This document shows, one piece after another, positions 1 to 8,763 of a stretch of 64,000 nt of DNA. How positions within the stretch are numbered: the stretch's first letter is position 1; every line of letters begins with the position of its first letter. The stretch is from Mycobacterium sp. ACS1612. Its GTDB lineage: Bacteria; Actinomycetota; Actinomycetes; Mycobacteriales; Mycobacteriaceae. A program made the translations under genes and the position numbers. The DNA is taken from positions 62,001 to 126,000 of the forward strand of contig NZ_LZHZ01000019.1 in assembly GCF_001667505.1 (NCBI RefSeq), given 5' to 3'. The notes below the pieces were generated by a model. That model saw only the letters and a program-made list of their open reading frames with translations, was not told the origin of the DNA and searched no databases.

Positions 1-24
1 AAGATACCCTTCGGCCGTAGCCAT
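1..24 (-). CDS. 5' end of a probable OB-fold protein (Rv2694c-like), cut by the window edge
   Basis: Only the first eight codons are present, read leftward from an ATG at position 24 (MATAEGYL). A good ribosome-binding site (AGGAGA) lies just upstream of that ATG. By position it corresponds to the small OB-fold nucleic-acid-binding gene that lies next to the Rv2695-like gene in mycobacteria. Too little is visible to confirm the family; the assignment rests on synteny and the start context. Confidence 0.55.
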
Positions 25-157
25 GGCCTCTCCTGACTTTTGCAGATCCACCATGGATCTACCCAATCCAACGCCACGGTAGACCTCTTGGTTCCGATAT
101 GCCACGTAGGGGTGGGTCGCCACGCCGACGAGGTGGTGAACGGGAGACGATCATCTG

Positions 158-859
158 ATGGCGGTCAATCTTCGCGGCGTAACGACGGTGCTGCTGCCGG
201 GCACCGGATCCGACGACGACTACGTCTACCGGGCGTTTTCCGGCGCTCTGCACGATGTCGGCGCAGTGGTGGTGACGCCGTCGCCGCAACCGGACCGGCT
301 CATCGACGGCTACCGTGACGCGCTTCACGACGCCGCGCGTGGCGGCGCCATCGCGGTCGGCGGAGTGTCGATCGGCGCGGCGGTGGCAGCGGAGTGGGCG
401 CTGGCGCATCCCGGGCACGCCGTTGCGGTGCTGGCCGCGCTGCCTGCGTGGACGGGCGAACCGGAGGCCGCGCCCGCCGCGCTGGCCGCGCGGCACTCCG
501 CCGAGATGCTGCGGCGCGACGGCCTGGCGTCGGCGACGACGCAGATGCGGGCGTCGAGCCCGGCCTGGCTGGCCGACGAGCTGACCCGGTCCTGGGTTGA
601 CCAGTGGCCCGCTTTGCCGGATGCGATGGAGGAAGCGGCCCGCTATGTCGCGCCGACGTGCGGGCAGTTCTCGGGGCTCACCGTGCCGATGGGCGTGGCG
701 TCGGCGACCGACGATCCGATCCACCCGGTGGAGGTGGGCTTCGAGTGGGTGGCGGCCGCGCCGCGCGCCGCCCTGCGCACCGTCACGCTCGTCGAGATGG
801 GCGAGGACCCCGGCGTGTTGGGCGCGGCATGCGTGGCCGCGCTGGCCGATATCGAGTGA
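158..859 (+). CDS. Alpha/beta-hydrolase-like protein (Rv2695 type)
   Basis: This 233-residue alanine-rich protein has the outline of an alpha/beta hydrolase. An early strand runs into the VLLPGTGSDDD loop, and a nucleophile-elbow-like GGVSIGAA stretch lies near residues 67-74. A late conserved-looking HPVE segment could carry the catalytic His. The ATG at 158 follows a GGGAGA ribosome-binding site. It matches the length and position of M. tuberculosis Rv2695. No substrate can be inferred. It is divergent from the partial gene at the left edge and convergent with the DUF3710 gene, whose stop lies 10 nt away. Confidence 0.75.
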   Translation: MAVNLRGVTTVLLPGTGSDDDYVYRAFSGALHDVGAVVVTPSPQPDRLIDGYRDALHDAARGGAIAVGGVSIGAAVAAEWALAHPGHAVAVLAALPAWTGEPEAAPAALAARHSAEMLRRDGLASATTQMRASSPAWLADELTRSWVDQWPALPDAMEEAARYVAPTCGQFSGLTVPMGVASATDDPIHPVEVGFEWVAAAPRAALRTVTLVEMGEDPGVLGAACVAALADIE

Positions 860-869
860 TTTGTGTGCG

Positions 870-1637
870 TCAACCGCCGGTGATGGTGCGCAACTGCTGC
901 ATCGCCGAGCCGAGTTCGCTGCGCCGCGCCGCGGGCTGCGGCGGCTGCTGCTGAACCTGCTGGGCCTGCTGCATCTGCTGCTGGGCGGCCTGTTCGGCGG
1001 CGGCGCGCAACTGGGCCGCCATCGGGTCCGGTAACTGCACCTGCAGCGGCGTGCGGACCGGCAGCGGCGTGTCACCACGCCGAACGACTGTGTCCGCCAA
1101 CGCATTTCGCGCCTCCGCCGCAAGCGCTGCGATGCGGTCCTGCGGGCCGTTGACCACACACCGGATCATCCACCGGTAGCCGTCGACTCCGATGAACCGG
1201 ACCACGCCTGCCTGCTGGTTCTGCTCGGCCTTCGATACGCCGACCACCTCGCGGCCCCACGGCCCGTCCTCGATGCTGACCTGGGCGACCTCCTTGCGCA
1301 GCGAGTCGGCCAGTTCCGTGGCGACCTCGCGCCACAGCCCCGCCGACTTCGGCGCGGCGTAGGCGGCGATGGTGAACCGGCCGTTGGGCGTGACCACCCA
1401 TACCGCGCTGGGCACCCCCGCCTCGTTGAGTTCGACCTGCACCTGGCCGGCCTCCGGCATAGGGATCAGCACGGAGCCCAGATCCAACCGGCCCTGCGCC
1501 GCGGTCGCAGCGTCGTCGAAGTCGTCGATGTCGAACGGACCCTCGAGTTCCTCGTCGACGGGATCACCCGTCAAGTCCTCGTCGACAGCGCGGTCAACAG
1601 TGCTGTCGTCGTCGTTCCTGTGTTTTCCGAATGCCAT
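870..1637 (-). CDS. DUF3710 family protein (Rv2696c type)
   Basis: This conserved actinobacterial protein of unknown function is about 255 residues long. It has an acidic N-terminus (residues 8-45, rich in Asp/Glu), a central globular DUF3710 domain around 50-190, and a Gln-rich, probably disordered C-terminal tail near 205-240. The start is ambiguous: GTG at 1640 and ATG at 1637 are adjacent codons, and dut stops on TGA inside the same GTGATG string. Either choice overlaps dut and implies translational coupling. It lies downstream of dut on the same strand, as in other mycobacteria. Confidence 0.8.
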   Translation of the reverse strand: MAFGKHRNDDDSTVDRAVDEDLTGDPVDEELEGPFDIDDFDDAATAAQGRLDLGSVLIPMPEAGQVQVELNEAGVPSAVWVVTPNGRFTIAAYAAPKSAGLWREVATELADSLRKEVAQVSIEDGPWGREVVGVSKAEQNQQAGVVRFIGVDGYRWMIRCVVNGPQDRIAALAAEARNALADTVVRRGDTPLPVRTPLQVQLPDPMAAQLRAAAEQAAQQQMQQAQQVQQQPPQPAARRSELGSAMQQLRTITGG

Positions 1638-2101
1638 CACAAACTCGCATGTCCGCCGGAGGAACCGTGGCCACCGTCGCCACGGGATGTGTCGGCCAGT
1701 CCGGCCTCGTCGAATGACGTCACCTCGACCAGTTCGGGCAACTCGACTCGCTGCACCAACAGTTGGGCGATCCGGTCACCCCGGTTCACCACGATCGGTG
1801 TTTCGGGGTCCAGGTTGATCAACGAGACCTTGATCTCACCGCGGTAGCCCGCGTCGATGGTGCCGGGGCTGTTGACGATCGAAAGCCCAACGCGCGCAGC
1901 CAAACCCGAGCGCGGATGAACGAGCCCGACCATGCCGTGCGGGATGGCGACGGCGATGCCGGTCGGCACCAGCGCCCGCTGACCGGGCGCGAGTTCGACG
2001 TCGAGCGCGCTGAACAGGTCGATGCCCGCGTCGCCGTCGTGGGCTCGGCTGGGCATCGGCAGATCGCGATCAAGGCGCACGACCGCCAGAGAGGTGAACA
2101 C
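1637..2101 (-). CDS. dut: dUTP diphosphatase (dUTPase)
   Basis: This trimeric dUTPase hydrolyses dUTP to dUMP and pyrophosphate, keeping uracil out of DNA and supplying dUMP for thymidylate synthesis. Motifs are visible in order: [10 protein letters not shown] (motif 1), PRSGLA (motif 2), [10 protein letters not shown] (motif 3, with the catalytic Asp), GDRIAQL (motif 4), and the Gly-rich C-terminal [10 protein letters not shown] (motif 5) that closes over the active site. The GTG at 2101 gives 154 residues, the M. tuberculosis length; longer upstream starts would add an unrelated N-terminus. A TAATCT -10 lies 8 nt upstream, which suggests a leaderless mRNA. It is coupled to the DUF3710 gene downstream. 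Confidence 0.95.
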   Translation of the reverse strand: MFTSLAVVRLDRDLPMPSRAHDGDAGIDLFSALDVELAPGQRALVPTGIAVAIPHGMVGLVHPRSGLAARVGLSIVNSPGTIDAGYRGEIKVSLINLDPETPIVVNRGDRIAQLLVQRVELPELVEVTSFDEAGLADTSRGDGGHGSSGGHASL

Positions 2102-2109
2102 GACGTCAG

Positions 2110-2119
2110 AGATTACTCT
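2110..2119. promoter_or_regulatory. Symmetric bidirectional -10 element between dut and the DUF3093 gene
   Basis: The ten bases AGATTACTCT fit ANNNTANNNT. The plus strand reads TACTCT (2114-2119), followed by 7 nt and the GTG at 2127. The minus strand reads TAATCT (2115-2110), followed by 8 nt and the GTG at 2101. The two -10 hexamers share the same central TA, and both predicted transcripts would begin at the start codon. No convincing -35 is seen on either side. Confidence 0.6.
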
Positions 2120-2126
2120 TGGCCGC

Positions 2127-2603
2127 GTGTCCGACACGCGCGCCACGGCGCAAACTGTGCGCTACCGCGAACGGTTGCGCGTGCCCTGGTGGTGGTGGCC
2201 GCCCGGCTTCGGTCTCGCGGCGTTGATCGCGCTCGAGGTCAATCAGGGCGTGCAATCGCTGCCCAACTGGGTGCCGTTCGCCGTTTTGCTGCCCGTCGCC
2301 GCCGTCGTGCTGCTGTGGTTCGGCAGGATCGAGGTCAAGGTCGTCAGCACCGACGGCGAGACGGAGTTGTGGGCCGGCGGCGCGCACCTGCCCGTCAGCG
2401 TGATCACGCGGTCGGCCGAAGTGCCGAAGACCGCCAAGTCGGCAGCGCTGGGTCGACAGCTGGACCCGGCCGCATATGTGGTGCACCGGGCATGGGTGGG
2501 CCCGATGGTTCTTCTTGTCCTCGACGATCCCGACGATCCGACGCCGTACTGGTTGGTGAGCTGCCGTCGTCCCGACCGCGTGCTGGCCGCGCTGCGACCT
2601 TGA
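2127..2603 (+). CDS. DUF3093 membrane protein (Rv2698 type)
   Basis: This 158-residue protein has two hydrophobic segments near residues 19-35 and 43-60 and then a soluble C-terminal domain, consistent with a small inner-membrane protein of the DUF3093 family. The function is unknown. The reading frame is open further upstream, but that part overlaps dut on the other strand. The GTG at 2127, with a -10 hexamer 7 nt before it, gives the length expected from M. tuberculosis Rv2698 (161). It converges with the DUF4193 gene, leaving 7 nt between stops. Confidence 0.8.
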   Translation: MSDTRATAQTVRYRERLRVPWWWWPPGFGLAALIALEVNQGVQSLPNWVPFAVLLPVAAVVLLWFGRIEVKVVSTDGETELWAGGAHLPVSVITRSAEVPKTAKSAALGRQLDPAAYVVHRAWVGPMVLLVLDDPDDPTPYWLVSCRRPDRVLAALRP

Positions 2604-2610
2604 GGTCCGC

Positions 2611-2913
2611 TCAGGCCGCGCAGTCGGTACAGATCATCACGCCGTTCTTCTCGCTAGCCAGCCTGCTGCGGTGATGCACCAGAAAGCAGCTCGAGCAGGT
2701 GAACTCGTCGGCCTGCTTCGGGATCACCCGCACAGACAATTCCTCGCCGGACAGATCAGCGCCCGGCAGCTCGAAGGATTCGGCGGATTCGGACTCGTCG
2801 ACGTCCACGACCGCGGACTGGGCCTCGTTACGCCGCGCCTTCAGTTCCTCGAGCGAATCCTCGGAAACGTCGTCGGTCTCAGTGCGCCGCGGGGCGTCGT
2901 AATCGGTAGCCAT
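2611..2913 (-). CDS. DUF4193 zinc-ribbon protein (Rv2699c type)
   Basis: This 100-residue acidic protein is highly conserved in mycobacteria and has no known function. The N-terminal half is charged. The C-terminus carries two CxxC pairs (CSSC near residue 73 and CTDC near 95) that would bind one structural zinc. The ATG at 2913 follows a GGAGGGG ribosome-binding site. It is transcribed divergently from cei, and a CRP-type palindrome lies in the shared intergenic region, so it may be controlled by the same factor. Confidence 0.85.
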   Translation of the reverse strand: MATDYDAPRRTETDDVSEDSLEELKARRNEAQSAVVDVDESESAESFELPGADLSGEELSVRVIPKQADEFTCSSCFLVHHRSRLASEKNGVMICTDCAA

Positions 2914-3008
2914 GTCTTGTCCCCTCCGTCAGACCTTGCAGCAGAGCTTTGTACCAGCGTCGAACGCATTCCCCAAACGATTCGTGCCCGTTCTGATACC
3001 CGTTCCAG

Positions 3009-3024
3009 TGTGATTTATGTCACA
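3009..3024. promoter_or_regulatory. CRP-type binding site upstream of cei
   Basis: TGTGATTTATGTCACA is a perfect TGTGA-N6-TCACA palindrome, the classic cAMP-receptor-protein site also used by mycobacterial CRP (Rv3676 family). Its centre (3016.5) lies at -61.5 relative to a predicted leaderless start of cei at 3078, the canonical class I activator position. It could also act on the divergent DUF4193 gene. Confidence 0.75.
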
Positions 3025-3065
3025 GTGTAGATCTCACCGCAGGAAGGGCCCCGTGTCTGTGGCCT

Positions 3066-3071
3066 TAGAGT
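3066..3071 (+). promoter_or_regulatory. Predicted -10 of cei (leaderless)
   Basis: TAGAGT fits TANNNT and ends 6 nt before the GTG at 3078, so transcription would begin at or very near the start codon. No good -35 is seen, consistent with activator-assisted initiation from the palindrome upstream. Confidence 0.45.
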
Positions 3072-3077
3072 GCAGGC

Positions 3078-3731
3078 GTGGTCGCGCAAATCACCGAAGG
3101 CACCGCGTTCGACAAACGCGGTCGGCCGTTCCGCCGACGTAATTACCTGCCGGGGATCTTGTTGTTCGTCGCCCTCGCGGTGGTGACGCTGTTGGTCTGG
3201 GTGATGGCGCTGAGCCGACCGCCGGACATCCGGGAAGCCACCGTCTGCAATCCGCCGCCGCCCGCGGATCCGTCGGCTCCCGCGCCGCAGCTCGGTGAGC
3301 AGGTGACGCGCGCCGATATGACCGATGTGACGCCCGCCAAGCTGGCCGACGCCAAGATCCGCGTGCTCAACGCCAGCGGCCAGGGCGGCCAGGCCGCCGA
3401 GGTGGCGGGTGAACTCCGCGACCTCGGCTTCGCCGAGCCGGCCGCGGCCAACGACACCGTGTACGTCAAAGCGCGGCTGGAATGCCAGGGGCAGATCCGG
3501 TTCGGCCCGGCGGGGCGCGCCGCCGCCGCAGCGGTGTGGCTGGTGGCTCCGTGCACCGAGCTGTTCCAGGATCAGCGCACCGACAACACCGTCGACCTGG
3601 CCATCGGCACCGAGTTCACCGAGCTGACCCACAGCGACGACATCGACGCGGTGCTGGCCAGCCTGCGCCCCGACGCCACCCAGGCCGCCGACCCTGCGCT
3701 GTTGAAGAAGATCCACTCGGCTGCCTGCTGA
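3078..3731 (+). CDS. cei: Cell envelope integrity protein Cei (LytR C-terminal domain)
   Basis: This 217-residue membrane-anchored protein corresponds to M. tuberculosis Rv2700/Cei (216 residues), which is needed for normal envelope integrity and antibiotic tolerance. The N-terminus is basic and cytoplasmic (KRGRPFRRRN). One transmembrane segment covers about residues 25-48. The rest is extracytoplasmic and resembles the LytR_C domain, beginning around AKIRVLNASGQGGQA (about residues 93-107). The GTG start is supported by the -10 located 6 nt upstream and by homologue length. Cysteines at about residues 56, 135 and 155 plus the terminal one could form disulfides outside the cell. Confidence 0.88.
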   Translation: MVAQITEGTAFDKRGRPFRRRNYLPGILLFVALAVVTLLVWVMALSRPPDIREATVCNPPPPADPSAPAPQLGEQVTRADMTDVTPAKLADAKIRVLNASGQGGQAAEVAGELRDLGFAEPAAANDTVYVKARLECQGQIRFGPAGRAAAAAVWLVAPCTELFQDQRTDNTVDLAIGTEFTELTHSDDIDAVLASLRPDATQAADPALLKKIHSAAC

Positions 3732-3758
3732 ATTCGTTGGGGCGCAACGCGATTCGCG

Positions 3759-4589
3759 TCAGAACGGATCACCGAGGGCGTCCATCAGCGCGTCGGCGAT
3801 ACCGGGCGCGGCCGCGGCGATGAAGCCGCTCGAGCCGTCCGCGGCGGGTAGCCGCATGACCGCGCCCGCCTCTGCCGCGACCAGCGCGCCCGCCGCCCAG
3901 TCCCACAAGTGCACGCCGTCCTCGTAGTAGCCGTCGAGTTGGCCGGCCCCCACCATGCACAGATCCAACGCGGCCGAGCCCATCCGTCGCACGTCGCGCA
4001 CCGCGGGCAGCAGCCTGGTCAGCACCTGGGCCTGGCGTGCCCGTTGGTCCGGCGCATACGAAAACCCGGTGCCTATCAACGACATTGACAGATCCACGAC
4101 GGCGCTCGCCCGCAGCGGGGTGGTCACGCCGTCGCGCAGCATGCGCGCGCCGTGCCCCCGCGCCGCCGAGAACAGCGTCTTGCCGGGAACATCGGCCACC
4201 GCCCCGGCGATCGGGGCGCCGTCGCGCAGCACACCCACCGACACCGCGTACTGCGGTAGGCCGTAGACGAAGTTCACTGTGCCGTCGATCGGGTCGAGCA
4301 CCCAGGTCAGGCCCTTCCGTACGCCGGTCGCGCCGCCTTCCTCCTCGCCGAGGATGTCCTCGCCGGGACGCAGTTCCGCTAACCGGTCGCGCAGCAGTCG
4401 CTCGGTTTCGGTGTCGACGACGGTGACAGGGTCGGTGGGTGTGCTCTTGGTCCGCACGGTGGCAGCGGCGTCGGGCGCAGGATTTCCGAACACCTCGACG
4501 CGGCGGCGCCGGACGAAGTCGGCGGCCTCGCCCGCCAATCGCTCCGCGACCGAGCGCAACTCAGGGAAATCGGTGTCATTTTCCGTCAC
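3759..4589 (-). CDS. suhB: Inositol-1-monophosphatase family protein
   Basis: This Mg2+-dependent phosphatase of the IMPase family (276 residues) is expected to dephosphorylate inositol-1-phosphate, feeding phosphatidylinositol, mannoside and mycothiol synthesis. Metal-binding motifs are present: the Glu of LGEEEGG (about residue 77), DPIDGT (about 95-100) and the C-terminal WDWAAG (about 223-228). The GTG at 4589 (VTENDTDF) is chosen because the frame upstream runs back through the divergent ppgK. Paralogues act on histidinol-phosphate or fructose bisphosphate, so the substrate is inferred from synteny with Rv2701c. Confidence 0.88.
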   Translation of the reverse strand: MTENDTDFPELRSVAERLAGEAADFVRRRRVEVFGNPAPDAAATVRTKSTPTDPVTVVDTETERLLRDRLAELRPGEDILGEEEGGATGVRKGLTWVLDPIDGTVNFVYGLPQYAVSVGVLRDGAPIAGAVADVPGKTLFSAARGHGARMLRDGVTTPLRASAVVDLSMSLIGTGFSYAPDQRARQAQVLTRLLPAVRDVRRMGSAALDLCMVGAGQLDGYYEDGVHLWDWAAGALVAAEAGAVMRLPAADGSSGFIAAAAPGIADALMDALGDPF

Positions 4590-4661
4590 TCGTCCATCGC
4601 AGCACATTCCGGAGCTACTAATGTGTGTTGCGCGTCCGACCTGCCCGCCTGAGGAGCGCTC

Positions 4662-5471
4662 ATGACCGCGACCGAGCCAGCCGCCGACCCCAGCACCAAC
4701 GGCGGTGGTACCCAACGCCGAGGATTCGGCATCGATGTCGGCGGAAGCGGGGTCAAGGGCGGCATCGTCGACCTGGACACCGGGAAGTTGATCGGCGACC
4801 GGTTCAAGCTGGAGACGCCGCAACCGGCGACACCGGACTCGGTCGCCAAGACCGTCGCCGCGGTGGTCAAGGAATTCGGCTGGACCGAGAGACTCGGCGT
4901 CACCTATCCCGGAGTCATCACCGACGGCATCGTGCGCACGGCGGCCAACGTCGACAAGCGCTGGCTCGGGGTGAATGTCCGGGAAGCGTTCGCATCCGCG
5001 CTCGACGGCCAACAGGTGACAGTGCTCAACGACGCCGACGCCGCAGGCCTTGCCGAGGAGAAGTTCGGCGCGGGCAGGGACAACTCCGGGGTGATCGTGC
5101 TGCTCACCTTTGGCACCGGGATCGGCTCCGCGGTCATTCACAACGGTGTGCTGCTGCCGAACACCGAGTTCGGTCATATCGAGGTCGGCGGCAAAGAGGC
5201 CGAACACCGCGCGGCGTCGTCGATAAAGGAAAAGAAGGGCTGGAGCTACGAGCGCTGGACAAAAGAGGTGACCAGCGTGCTCATTGCCATCGAAAACGCG
5301 ATCTGGCCCGATCTGTTCATCGCGGGCGGCGGCATCAGCCGCAAGGCCGACAAGTGGATTCCGCTGTTGAAGAACAGGACGCCCGTGGTGGCCGCCGCGC
5401 TGCAGAACACGGCAGGCATCGTCGGCGCCGCGATGGCCGCTGACGTCGACGTCACCTCTACCGCCAAGTAG
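4662..5471 (+). CDS. ppgK: Polyphosphate glucokinase
   Basis: This ROK-family kinase phosphorylates glucose to glucose-6-phosphate using polyphosphate or ATP. The 269-residue protein shows the N-terminal phosphate loop GIDVGGSGVKGG (about residues 24-35), the sugar-binding LNDADAAG near 125-132, LTFGTGIGSA near 148-157 and TEFGHIEVGG near 168-177. The position after divergent suhB and before sigA matches Rv2702. A GAGGAG ribosome-binding site precedes the ATG at 4662. The ROK zinc-binding CxCGxxGC motif is absent, as is normal for actinobacterial PPGK. Confidence 0.93.
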   Translation: MTATEPAADPSTNGGGTQRRGFGIDVGGSGVKGGIVDLDTGKLIGDRFKLETPQPATPDSVAKTVAAVVKEFGWTERLGVTYPGVITDGIVRTAANVDKRWLGVNVREAFASALDGQQVTVLNDADAAGLAEEKFGAGRDNSGVIVLLTFGTGIGSAVIHNGVLLPNTEFGHIEVGGKEAEHRAASSIKEKKGWSYERWTKEVTSVLIAIENAIWPDLFIAGGGISRKADKWIPLLKNRTPVVAAALQNTAGIVGAAMAADVDVTSTAK

Positions 5472-5528
5472 CGCACCGACCGACGCGCCAAATTTGCCGC
5501 TCAACACGGCGGTACCTCACACTGTCGT

Positions 5529-5534
5529 TACAAT
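5529..5534 (+). promoter_or_regulatory. Possible -10 hexamer upstream of sigA
   Basis: TACAAT fits the mycobacterial TANNNT -10 and lies about 120 nt upstream of the sigA start. No acceptable -35 is found at 16-19 nt spacing. It would give a 5' leader of about 110 nt. Confidence 0.3.
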
Positions 5535-5654
5535 GGTCCACGGCGGCCGCATCCCGGATAGCGGCGAGATCAACCGCCAATATTCGACATAGCCGACGCT
5601 TTTCGATGGTGCACGACCGTGCCCGTTGGAAATTGCAAGATCGAAAGGGTGTAC

Positions 5655-7160
<1,506 letters not shown>

Positions 7161-7162
7161 CC

Positions 7163-7615
7163 ATTCGCGTTTCACCTGTCCGCGTCATTGCGGCCGCCGC
7201 TCTTTTGGCCGCGTTGACCGCCTGTTCGTCGACGGAACCCAGCGGCCCCTCGCACGCCGACACGATGAAGGCATGGCGCAATCAGGCGCAGCCGACCATC
7301 GACAAGATGAACGATGCGATGGCCTGGTTCGAAGGGGCGGTGCGAACCGACGACTACGCCGGCGCCCAGAACGCCTGCCGGTCGTTCGCCGACGGCGTGA
7401 GCAGGCTGGAGCAGGAACTGCCCTCCCCCGATGACGACGTGACGGCGGTGCTGAGGGAGGCCGTCGGGCACTTCCGCGACTTCGACCGCGAATGCGTGAC
7501 GGTCAATCCCGCGATGACCCAGGACCAAGCCAACACCGTGGTGTCCTACCGGGACCAGGGCGTCGAGCGGATGGAGGCGGCCGTCGCGATGATGGACCGG
7601 CTCGAACAGCAGTAA
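7163..7615 (+). CDS. Small secreted lipoprotein directly downstream of sigA, start codon unclear
   Basis: The frame encodes a good lipoprotein signal, RVSPVRVIAAAALLAALTAC, with LTAC as lipobox, and then about 130 residues of a helical, mostly polar domain. No family was recognised. No ATG or GTG precedes the signal; the frame runs back into sigA without one. The only ordinary candidate, TTG at 7205, lies inside the signal and would leave just five residues before the lipobox Cys. An ATT at 7163, 3 nt after the sigA stop, would give a normal 20-residue signal and 150 residues in total, so it is used here. Probably cotranscribed with sigA. The frame is real; the start is a guess. Confidence 0.6.
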   Translation: MRVSPVRVIAAAALLAALTACSSTEPSGPSHADTMKAWRNQAQPTIDKMNDAMAWFEGAVRTDDYAGAQNACRSFADGVSRLEQELPSPDDDVTAVLREAVGHFRDFDRECVTVNPAMTQDQANTVVSYRDQGVERMEAAVAMMDRLEQQ

Positions 7616-7668
7616 CACGCCGCGGGCGTGATGTGCTTGTGAGGTTGCTGAAAGGGTATGGTCTCGCA

Positions 7669-8763
7669 GTGCCTGAAAAGCCTCCGATGATTCCACCCGT
7701 TCCGGTTGTCCGCGCCATCAACGCCGTTCGCTCCGCGACCCAACGCCTGAGTCGTCTGCTCGCGCCGGGAGCGATCAACATTCTGGAGTTGCTGACCGGC
7801 GCTTGGGCCGCGCAGGCGATCTACGTCGCGGTCAAGCTCGGCATCCCGGACCAGCTGGCCGACGGTGCGCTGACGGCGACCGAAGTGGCCCGCCGGGTGG
7901 GCAGCGACGCCGATGCGACCTACCGGTTGATGCGCGCACTGGCATCACGCGGCGTGCTGCGACACCGCGCAGACAACACGTTCAAGCTGACGTCGGTGGG
8001 CAAGGCGTTGAGAACGGGCACACCGGGATCGGTGCGCGACTTCGCGTTGTTCTTCGGCCATCCGCTGCGCTGGGAGGACTGGGGCAACCTGCTGTACTCG
8101 GTGCAGACCGGCAAGCCGTCGGTGGACATGCTGCGCGGTATGCCGTTCTTCGAATACGTCGACACTGACCCGGATCTCGCGTCGGCGTTCAACAACGCGA
8201 TGACGGCGAGCAGCGAATTCGCCATCTACGCGGTGCTCGCGGCCTACGACTTCAGTGGTTTCCGCCGCATCGTCGACGTCGGGGGTGGGCACGGCAGGCT
8301 GCTCGCGATGATCCTGCCGAAGGCGCCCACCGCCCGCGGGGTGCTCTTCGACCTGCCCGCCGTGGTGGACGGCGCCGGTCCGGAGCTCACCAAGACGGGT
8401 GTCGCCGCGCGCTGCGAGGTGGCCGGCGGGTCGTTCTTCGACTCGGTGCCCGACGGCGGCGACGCCTATCTGATGAAGACGATCCTGCACGACTGGAGCG
8501 ACGACGATGCACTGAAAATCCTTGCCAACGTCCGCAGCGCAATCCCGGCCAGCGGCAAGCTGCTACTGCTGGAAAGCGTTCTGCCGGAACGCTCTACCTC
8601 CGACCTCGGCTTGATGATCGACCTCGAGATGCTGGTCGCCGTCGGTGGCAGGGAACGCACTCAGGTCGAATGGGAGAAGCTGTTGGCCCGGGCGGGATTC
8701 CGGCTGAACCGCGTTGTGCCCACGGGCAACCCGATCTCGATCGTCGAAGCCGTTCCCCTCTGA
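7669..8763 (+). CDS. SAM-dependent O-methyltransferase (Methyltransf_2 family)
   Basis: This 364-residue protein has the plan of small-molecule O-methyltransferases. A winged-helix dimerisation domain comes first (about 25-110, with LMRALASRGVLRH as recognition-like helix). The catalytic domain follows: SAM motif IVDVGGGHGRLLAM near 200, acidic FDLPAVV, GGSFFDSVP and KTILHDWSD, where the His is the usual catalytic base. The GTG at 7669 is chosen because AAAGGG lies 12 nt upstream; GTG 7633 or ATG 7687 are alternatives. The substrate is unknown. It converges with the next gene with no gap. No neighbouring phenolic biosynthesis gene points to a role. Confidence 0.85.
   Translation: MPEKPPMIPPVPVVRAINAVRSATQRLSRLLAPGAINILELLTGAWAAQAIYVAVKLGIPDQLADGALTATEVARRVGSDADATYRLMRALASRGVLRHRADNTFKLTSVGKALRTGTPGSVRDFALFFGHPLRWEDWGNLLYSVQTGKPSVDMLRGMPFFEYVDTDPDLASAFNNAMTASSEFAIYAVLAAYDFSGFRRIVDVGGGHGRLLAMILPKAPTARGVLFDLPAVVDGAGPELTKTGVAARCEVAGGSFFDSVPDGGDAYLMKTILHDWSDDDALKILANVRSAIPASGKLLLLESVLPERSTSDLGLMIDLEMLVAVGGRERTQVEWEKLLARAGFRLNRVVPTGNPISIVEAVPL

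Noticed and set aside
59..1159. Long open frame opposite the hydrolase and DUF3710 genes
   Set aside because: Arg/His-rich translation typical of an antisense shadow in high-GC DNA; no family motif, overlaps two well-supported genes.
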